The notes under the pieces are model-generated. The model did not search any database and had not been told where the DNA came from. It saw only the letters and a program-made list of their open reading frames with translations. A stretch of 55,664 nt of DNA from Bacillus cytotoxicus (GTDB lineage Bacteria > Bacillota > Bacilli > Bacillales > Bacillaceae_G): positions 1 to 55,664 of the forward strand of contig NZ_JAMBOP010000032.1 of assembly GCF_023715645.1 (NCBI RefSeq), given 5' to 3'. A program made the position numbers and the translations under genes. Below, piece after piece: positions 50,979-55,664 of the stretch; the first letter of the stretch is position 1; every line of letters starts with the position of its first letter.

Positions 50979-52430
50979 TTATTGCTTTATTTCTTGTATA
51001 ATTCGTGCAAGTTTTTCAATTCCTTTTTCAATGTCGTGCAGCGATGCATAAGAGTAGGAAATTCGTAAATGTTGCTCAGCGTGTCGATCATACAAATTCC
51101 CTGGATTAAGTAAAATCCCTGCTTGTAAAGCCTTATAAAATAGTTCCTGCATAGAAAATTTCAAATTTATATGTAGCCAGATGTAAAACCCACCTTCTGG
51201 TACATTCCACGTTGCAATATGTGCAAAATGTGTTTCCAATGCATGCAATGTAATATCCCTGCGCATTTGTAATTGTCGGCGAATACGCTCTAAATGTTCT
51301 TCGTACAATCCGCTTAAAAACCACTGAGCAGCAACTCGTTGTGACAAAGAACTTGATCCATAATCTGTTTGCATTTTAATATCTGCTAATCGATTAATAA
51401 CGGCCTCTGGTCCTACAATCCAACCAATCCTCAAACCTGGACTAATTGTCTTAGACATACTTCCTATGTAAAGGACACTCCCACTTTTATCATATGCTTT
51501 TAATGGCTTTGAAGATGGCGAGCCGAACCACAAGTCTTGATACACTCCATCTTCTACTATAGGTAGACCAATTTCATTACAAGTTTCTACAAGAACCTTT
51601 CTTCTCTCTTGACTCATCAAAGTCCCAGTTGGATTATGAAAAGAAGGAATAGTATAAAGTAGTGAGCCATGAAATTGCTTTTTATATTTTGAGATAAGTG
51701 TTGGTTGTATTCCATCTTGATCCATCGGAATACCAATTAAACGCATCCCTGCTGACTGAAAAATGTTAAGAGAATATAAGTAAGAAGGTTTTTCTACTAA
51801 AACTGTTGCTCCTTTTTGTAATAGCCCCATAGAAATTAACTGCAAAGCCTGAATGCCACCCGAAACAACTAAAATAGATGATGGTGACGCCTGTATTCCC
51901 AATGTTTGTAAATACTTTGCTAGCTGCTCTCGTAGTAAAATATCCCCTTTTGGTTCTTCATATCCTAAAGGTAAATGCTGCTTCGACAGTATATTCATAA
52001 TATGTTTAGTCTTTTCTTGTGGCAAAAGTTCTGACGAGAGTTCACCTGTTCCTAATCGAATGATATCCGGATCAAACTCTGCACGGTTAATTTCTCGAAT
52101 TATAGGTAAATTAGGATAATGCATGCTAGTATCAACATACGAATTCCAATTTAGAGGTTCCGAAGAAGTTAATAACCCCCATGTATTATTTATTACTCTC
52201 GTTCCTTGTCTTCCTTTTCCTTCAACTAATCCTTGAGCAGCTAATTCATCTAGCGCAGTGACAATTGTACTTCTGTTAACTTTAAATGCATCAGCTAACG
52301 CTCGTTGAGAAGGTAATTTCGTACCGATCGTCCACTCTCCATTTGCAATTTTCTCTTTTATATAATCTTCAATTTGTTTATATAAAGGAATTAAAGATAA
52401 AGCATTTGGTTGCCAATCAAACCATTCCAT
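50979..52430 (-). CDS. MocR/PdxR-like GntR-aminotransferase transcriptional regulator
   Basis: This 483-aa fusion has an N-terminal GntR winged helix (about 10-80: 'PLYKQIEDYIKEKIANGEWTIGTKLPSQRALADAFKVNRSTIVTALDELAAQGLVEG'). A class I aminotransferase-like domain follows at about 110-480, with the PLP lysine in 'LYIGSMSKTISPGLRIGWIVGP' and 'SFHNPTGTLMS'. MocR proteins use PLP or amino acids as effectors. It is divergent from a LysE-type exporter, its likely target, with palindromes between them. I chose ATG 52430, preceded by GGAGTGATGTT; the longer frame would run through those palindromes. Confidence 0.88.
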   Translation of the reverse strand: MEWFDWQPNALSLIPLYKQIEDYIKEKIANGEWTIGTKLPSQRALADAFKVNRSTIVTALDELAAQGLVEGKGRQGTRVINNTWGLLTSSEPLNWNSYVDTSMHYPNLPIIREINRAEFDPDIIRLGTGELSSELLPQEKTKHIMNILSKQHLPLGYEEPKGDILLREQLAKYLQTLGIQASPSSILVVSGGIQALQLISMGLLQKGATVLVEKPSYLYSLNIFQSAGMRLIGIPMDQDGIQPTLISKYKKQFHGSLLYTIPSFHNPTGTLMSQERRKVLVETCNEIGLPIVEDGVYQDLWFGSPSSKPLKAYDKSGSVLYIGSMSKTISPGLRIGWIVGPEAVINRLADIKMQTDYGSSSLSQRVAAQWFLSGLYEEHLERIRRQLQMRRDITLHALETHFAHIATWNVPEGGFYIWLHINLKFSMQELFYKALQAGILLNPGNLYDRHAEQHLRISYSYASLHDIEKGIEKLARIIQEIKQ

Positions 52431-52450
52431 AACATCACTCCAATTATGTT

Positions 52451-52504
52451 CTACAATTGTAGTATACACTTTGGTTGGGTCACCATCCATCCATATGGAT
52501 GGAT
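52451..52504. promoter_or_regulatory. Two palindromic operators between the MocR-like and LysE genes
   Basis: ATCCATCCATATGGATGGAT (52485-52504) is a perfect 20-bp palindrome and CTACAATTGTAG (52451-52462) a perfect 12-bp one. ACAATT recurs at 52506-52511. They lie in the 158-bp divergent promoter region and are likely binding sites for the MocR-like regulator. Confidence 0.65.
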
Positions 52505-52588
52505 ACAATTGATATTTTGCTTTTTATACTAGATACCAATAGGTAACTATTACACAACAAAACATACTTTTACATAGGAGGTGAAAAA

Positions 52589-53200
52589 ATGAGTGAAGCA
52601 TTTCTTCACGGCATCATTCTTGCATTTGGACTTATTATACCTTTAGGCGTTCAAAATGTGTTTGTTTTTAACCAAGGTGCTAGTCAATCTACATTATTAA
52701 AGGCTGCCCCAGTTGTTATAACGGCAGCAATCTGTGACACTATTTTAATTTTAGTTGCTGTACAAGGGGTTTCTCTTGTGCTATTAACATTTTCTTGGCT
52801 AACAACTGCACTCTACACAGTTGGATTTTTCTTTCTTCTTTACATGGGATTGTCAATATGGAAAAGTGAACCGATCTCGCCTCAAAATGAAGAGCGAACC
52901 ATTTCAATAAAAAAACAAATTGTCTTTGCAGCTTCTGTTTCTTTACTAAATCCTCATGCCATTTTAGATACCATTGGGGTAATTGGAACAAATTCCATTC
53001 AATATATAGGAACTGAAAAATGGGCGTTTACCTTCGCAACAATTTTCGTTTCTTGGCTATGGTTTATCGGATTAGCGATTGCTGGCAGGGTACTCGGGAA
53101 AGTGGATGCATCCGGAAAACGCATACAATTATTAAATAAACTTTCTGGTGTGATTATTTGGGCCGTTGCGTTTTATATGTTAGTGAAGCTATTCACTTAA
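52589..53200 (+). CDS. LysE/ArgO-family amino-acid exporter
   Basis: This 203-aa protein has about six membrane helices. The family signature 'FGLIIPLGVQNVFVFNQGA' is near residues 14-32, with 'TAAICDTILILVAVQG' and the mid-protein 'SLLNPHAILDTIGVIG' (conserved NPHA...D). LysE/ArgO pumps export lysine, arginine or related compounds. TAGGAGGTGAAAAA precedes ATG. It is divergent from the MocR-like regulator, an arrangement common for this transporter class. Confidence 0.9.
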   Translation: MSEAFLHGIILAFGLIIPLGVQNVFVFNQGASQSTLLKAAPVVITAAICDTILILVAVQGVSLVLLTFSWLTTALYTVGFFFLLYMGLSIWKSEPISPQNEERTISIKKQIVFAASVSLLNPHAILDTIGVIGTNSIQYIGTEKWAFTFATIFVSWLWFIGLAIAGRVLGKVDASGKRIQLLNKLSGVIIWAVAFYMLVKLFT

Positions 53201-53234
53201 TTACATTTGGTTATTCAAAATATCCTGATACAAA

Positions 53235-53342
53235 TACATATAAGTTAGAAAACCGACATAAAACCCATTTCTTTTTTATAGTAGGAACCAGAGCATTTAG
53301 TAACCATGTCGAAGCTGTATTTTCTAAAAAACATATATAACC
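53235..53342 (+). repeat. Truncated interspersed repeat family copy
   Basis: 'TTAGAAAACCGACATAAAACCC', 'CCAGAGCATTTAGTAACCATG' and the terminal 'AAAAAACATATAT' remain; the middle is deleted. Confidence 0.6.
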
Positions 53343-53353
53343 TCATAATAAAT

Positions 53354-53388
53354 AGAAAAAGGCTGGCAAAAATCCAACCTTTCCCTTA
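53354..53388 (-). terminator. Terminator of the LCP gene
   Basis: GGAAAGGTTGG-attttt-CCAGCCTTTTTC (minus strand), a stem with one G-T pair and a T run. Confidence 0.75.
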
Positions 53389-54393
53389 TTTATTAGATTT
53401 TGATTGCTCAGCAATCCCAAGATGATCATTCAATTGTTTTGATATTTCTTTTACATTTTGCTCATTTGGTTGATAATAATAAATACCATTAATACGTTTG
53501 TCTGTACCTTGTACTTGTATTTTCTCTAACTTTAAGTCTGTTCCGGCCATATTCTTTGCAATTGCTAGCATATCATTGAATGTTAAGTTTGTTTTCAGGT
53601 TTTGATCCACTGCATCTAATAATGAACTAAGCTTTGTAACGGAATTAACTGATACTGCTTTTTTGATTATTGTTTCAATTACAAGTTGTTGTCTTTGACC
53701 ACGCATTGCATCGCTATCTATTTTTCGTGTTCTCGCTAACGCAAGCGCTTGTTCTCCGTTTAAATGTTGATACCCTTTTTCAAGATGGATGGCACCAGCT
53801 TGGTCTTTACTATCTTGTTCTGTAAAAGTAACCGGCACATCAATATCGATACCACCAATTGAATCTACTATTTTAATAAATGATTCAAAATTAAATTTTA
53901 CATAATAATCAACAGGTACATTTAAAAAGCGTTCAACCGTATCACGTGTGCTTTCCACCCCGCCAAATACGTGTGCATGTGTAATTTTATCTAATTTCTT
54001 TTTTGACGGTATATATACGCGTGAATCACGAGGAATGCTAACTAACTTTGCTGATTTATCATCTTTATTAATTGTGGCTAATAACAAAGCATCCGTACGA
54101 ACCGCTTCACCATATTGACTTTTCCTTTTCTCACTTTCATCTACACCCATTATTAAAATAGAAATATTATTTTTTAAAGGAGCCACCTCTGCATCACGTT
54201 TATCAGACTTATTTATTTCAGCATATGAATTACTGACAACCGCTTTTGCCTTACTATATATAAAAGAACTGTAGCCTATTCCTCCGATGATGAGAAATAG
54301 CACAGGAATTATGAAAAACCATAAAAAAACTCTTTTTTTAGAGCGCTTTTTTTTCTGTCCACTTCTACTGGTTGCTTCCATGTCTGTTTTCAT
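53386..54393 (-). CDS. LytR-CpsA-Psr (LCP) family cell-wall glycopolymer transferase
   Basis: This 335-aa protein has a short basic cytoplasmic N-terminus, one membrane helix (about 22-44, 'VFLWFFIIPVLFLIIGGIGY') and an extracellular LCP domain. The domain shows 'ILIMGVDESEKRK', 'RTDALLLATINKDDKSAKLVSIPRDSRVYIP', 'GGIDIDVP' and 'LALARTRKIDSDAMRGQRQQ' (the arginines contact the lipid pyrophosphate). It attaches teichoic acids or other polymers to peptidoglycan, like TagT/U/V. I chose ATG 54393, preceded by AAAGGGGAAG. Confidence 0.9.
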   Translation of the reverse strand: MKTDMEATSRSGQKKKRSKKRVFLWFFIIPVLFLIIGGIGYSSFIYSKAKAVVSNSYAEINKSDKRDAEVAPLKNNISILIMGVDESEKRKSQYGEAVRTDALLLATINKDDKSAKLVSIPRDSRVYIPSKKKLDKITHAHVFGGVESTRDTVERFLNVPVDYYVKFNFESFIKIVDSIGGIDIDVPVTFTEQDSKDQAGAIHLEKGYQHLNGEQALALARTRKIDSDAMRGQRQQLVIETIIKKAVSVNSVTKLSSLLDAVDQNLKTNLTFNDMLAIAKNMAGTDLKLEKIQVQGTDKRINGIYYYQPNEQNVKEISKQLNDHLGIAEQSKSNK

Positions 54394-54489
54394 TTCACTT
54401 CCCCTTTCAAAGCATCTTCTATTATTGTAATTGAAACGTAACATCCATAGAATCGAATTATATTTCAGTAACCTTACATTTTTGTAAGG

Positions 54490-54575
54490 TTATATCCGAC
54501 TATTCATGGGCAGTAAGACCCATACCTCAAGATTGGGCGTAAACATTGTCCAGCTTCAGTGGGCTAGAATGTTTG
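54490..54575 (-). repeat. Decayed bcr1-like repeat (reverse orientation)
   Basis: 'TTCATGGGCAGTAAGACCCATACCTCAAGATTGGGCG' and 'CTTCAGTGGGC' correspond to the bcr1-type element read in reverse, with the ends lost. Confidence 0.5.
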
Positions 54576-54617
54576 GTATGATTTCTAACAATTTTTGTAA
54601 AATATTCACTATACAGA

Positions 54618-54657
54618 AAAAAAAACTAGCCTTCAATCATTTGAAGACTAGTTTTCT
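54618..54657 (-). terminator. Terminator of the YitT-family gene
   Basis: AAAACTAGTCTTCAAA-TGA-TTGAAGGCTAGTTTTTTTTT (minus strand): long stem with T run right behind the stop. Confidence 0.9.
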
Positions 54658-55490
54658 TAACTTGCTTTAAAGCCGCCACCTAATACATCTCGTACATCAT
54701 GAATAACAACAAATGCATTTTTATCTTTCCGGCTTACCACGTGTTTTAATTGAACGAGTTCTTGTTTATTAATAACAACATATAACACTTCCTTATTATT
54801 TCCTGTGTAACCACCTCGTCCGTCTAGTACTGTTACACCGCGTGTCATATTTTGCATAATGGACTCTCGAATAGTATTGGGATCATTTGAAATAATTGTC
54901 ACTGCTATTTTTGTATCTAATCCTTCCACAATAAAGTCAATAACCTTTGCACCGATAAAGACTGCTACAAGTGTATACATAGCTTTTTCTTGTCCAATAA
55001 TAAATACTGAGCCAGCAATAACAACGATATCAATAATGAGTACACCTTTCCCAACACTCCAGCCTAAATATTGATTTGCTAACCTAGCTATGATAGCTGA
55101 ACCACCTGATGTACCACCTGCACGAAACATACATCCTAAACCAATACCAACAAAAGCCCCAGCAAAAAGAGCTGCTAATAATGTATCATGATTTATCGGG
55201 CTTGCCACACCCTCCGTGATATATAAAAAGAAAGATGTAGATATAATACCAAGAATTGTATATACCATCGTTTTCTTATCAAAAAATTTATAGCCAATTG
55301 CAAGTAAAATGGCATTCATTATAAGATTTACTGTTCCTGGTGACCAATCAAACAAATAGTAAGTAATTACCGTAAGACCGATAATTCCTCCTTCTGATAA
55401 TCGGTTTGGAATAGCAAAATAGTTAATTCCAATCGCGAATAATAACGATCCAATTACAACAAGTATAATTTCTTTCATACGTTCATTCAT
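54657..55490 (-). CDS. YitT family (DUF161/DUF2179) membrane protein
   Basis: This 277-aa protein has five or six membrane helices, with signature stretches 'IGINYFAIPNRLSEGGIIGLTVITYYLFDWSPG' (about 18-50) and 'GCMFRAGGTSGGSAIIARL' (about 118-136). A C-terminal DUF2179 domain follows ('DPNTIRESIMQNMTRGVTVLDGRGGYTGNNKEVLYVVINKQELVQL'). Function is unknown, although several paralogues exist per Bacillus genome. I chose ATG 55490, preceded by GGCGGGAGGAACAC; the longer frame adds 17 unlikely residues. The remaining 55491-55664 shows no gene. Confidence 0.88.
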   Translation of the reverse strand: MNERMKEIILVVIGSLLFAIGINYFAIPNRLSEGGIIGLTVITYYLFDWSPGTVNLIMNAILLAIGYKFFDKKTMVYTILGIISTSFFLYITEGVASPINHDTLLAALFAGAFVGIGLGCMFRAGGTSGGSAIIARLANQYLGWSVGKGVLIIDIVVIAGSVFIIGQEKAMYTLVAVFIGAKVIDFIVEGLDTKIAVTIISNDPNTIRESIMQNMTRGVTVLDGRGGYTGNNKEVLYVVINKQELVQLKHVVSRKDKNAFVVIHDVRDVLGGGFKAS

Positions 55491-55664
55491 TACGTGTTCC
55501 TCCCGCCTATTTCTGATGTTTATATATTTATATAAATTCACTAGTGTTGCGTAAAAACCGATTGAAAATTCAAATTATTAACCCCTTCGGTTCAAAACCA
55601 AAAAAGGAAACATCCCAATAAAGGTGGACCTATCCATTTGGTTTTTATTTACAATTAGACTGTG

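Noticed and set aside
53158-53340. 60-aa plus-strand ORF after the LysE gene
   Set aside because: Overlaps the LysE 3' end in another frame and then runs through a truncated repeat copy.

Overview
The window is a chromosomal segment of a Bacillus cereus-group bacterium. The evidence is the low GC content, strong AGGAGG-type ribosome binding sites, a bacillithiol-dependent FosB gene, a CotH kinase beside a Ser/Arg-repeat coat protein, YjcZ-type sporulation peptides, an element matching my memory of bcr1 with TTTAT/ATAAA target duplications, and many B. cereus-type paralogues (YcgQ/YcgR, YkvI, NamA, DUF4257). I saw no tRNA, rRNA, CRISPR array, prophage or plasmid functions. Most of it is ordinary core chromosome, unusually loaded with interspersed repeats.

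Layout. 1-122: 3' end of an IS3-family (IS150-like) element. 145-8991: a CbpA-like CBS/ACT protein, an orphan OppB-like membrane protein, a CNNM/HlyC-type transporter overlapping a DUF456 gene, an NmrA-like oxidoreductase, a small lipoprotein, a CotF-like coat protein, a 29-aa YjcZ peptide and the YcgR-YcgQ permease pair. 9200-13700: CorA, a short MurJ/SpoVB-like flippase, DedA and a NUDIX hydrolase. 13806-15489: a complete IS1182-family insertion sequence with an 8-bp target duplication, sitting inside an interspersed repeat. 15659-17876: the CotH spore-coat kinase and, divergently, an extreme Ser/Arg tripeptide-repeat protein, its probable substrate. 18000-24300: histidine phosphatase, SDR, FosB, an OppA-like lipoprotein, Ogt, NamA and an oxidoreductase. 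24355-26815: a 47-aa membrane peptide and a zinc section (ZnuA-like lipoprotein behind a near-perfect Zur box, then a COG0523 GTPase). 26957-33095: a gene remnant, a FUSC-type exporter, an intact bcr1, a DUF1259 gene, an MFS pump and YkvI. 33260-40622: three tandem chemoreceptor genes from a duplicated block that also carried a 122-aa gene, now intact once and decayed once. 40855-46942: an RsgA paralogue with a structured leader, DUF4257, and an aldo/keto reductase-MFS pair divergent from an ArsR-like regulator across a 16+16-bp inverted repeat. 47043-55490: YwqG-like protein, second YjcZ peptide, patatin, methyltransferase, MocR-like regulator divergent from a LysE exporter across a 20-bp palindrome, LCP ligase and YitT protein.

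Repeats. One ~190-bp family is present about fifteen times, in both orientations, always between genes. One copy holds the IS1182 element and another a 139-bp MITE with the same termini, at the same internal position. Two further copies (4664-4892, 5254-5469) share the core but end in 15-bp inverted repeats. A second family, probably bcr1, has one intact copy (29109-29255), a 45-bp internal-deletion copy (1944-1988) and several decayed ones. These repeats account for nearly all gaps above 300 bp.

No single large undescribed system is evident. The best leads are a hairpin lying exactly between the Shine-Dalgarno sequence and the TTG start of the HlyC-type gene, the CotH/Ser-Arg repeat pair, the recently homogenised chemoreceptor triplet, the structured rsgA leader, and the two strong operators.
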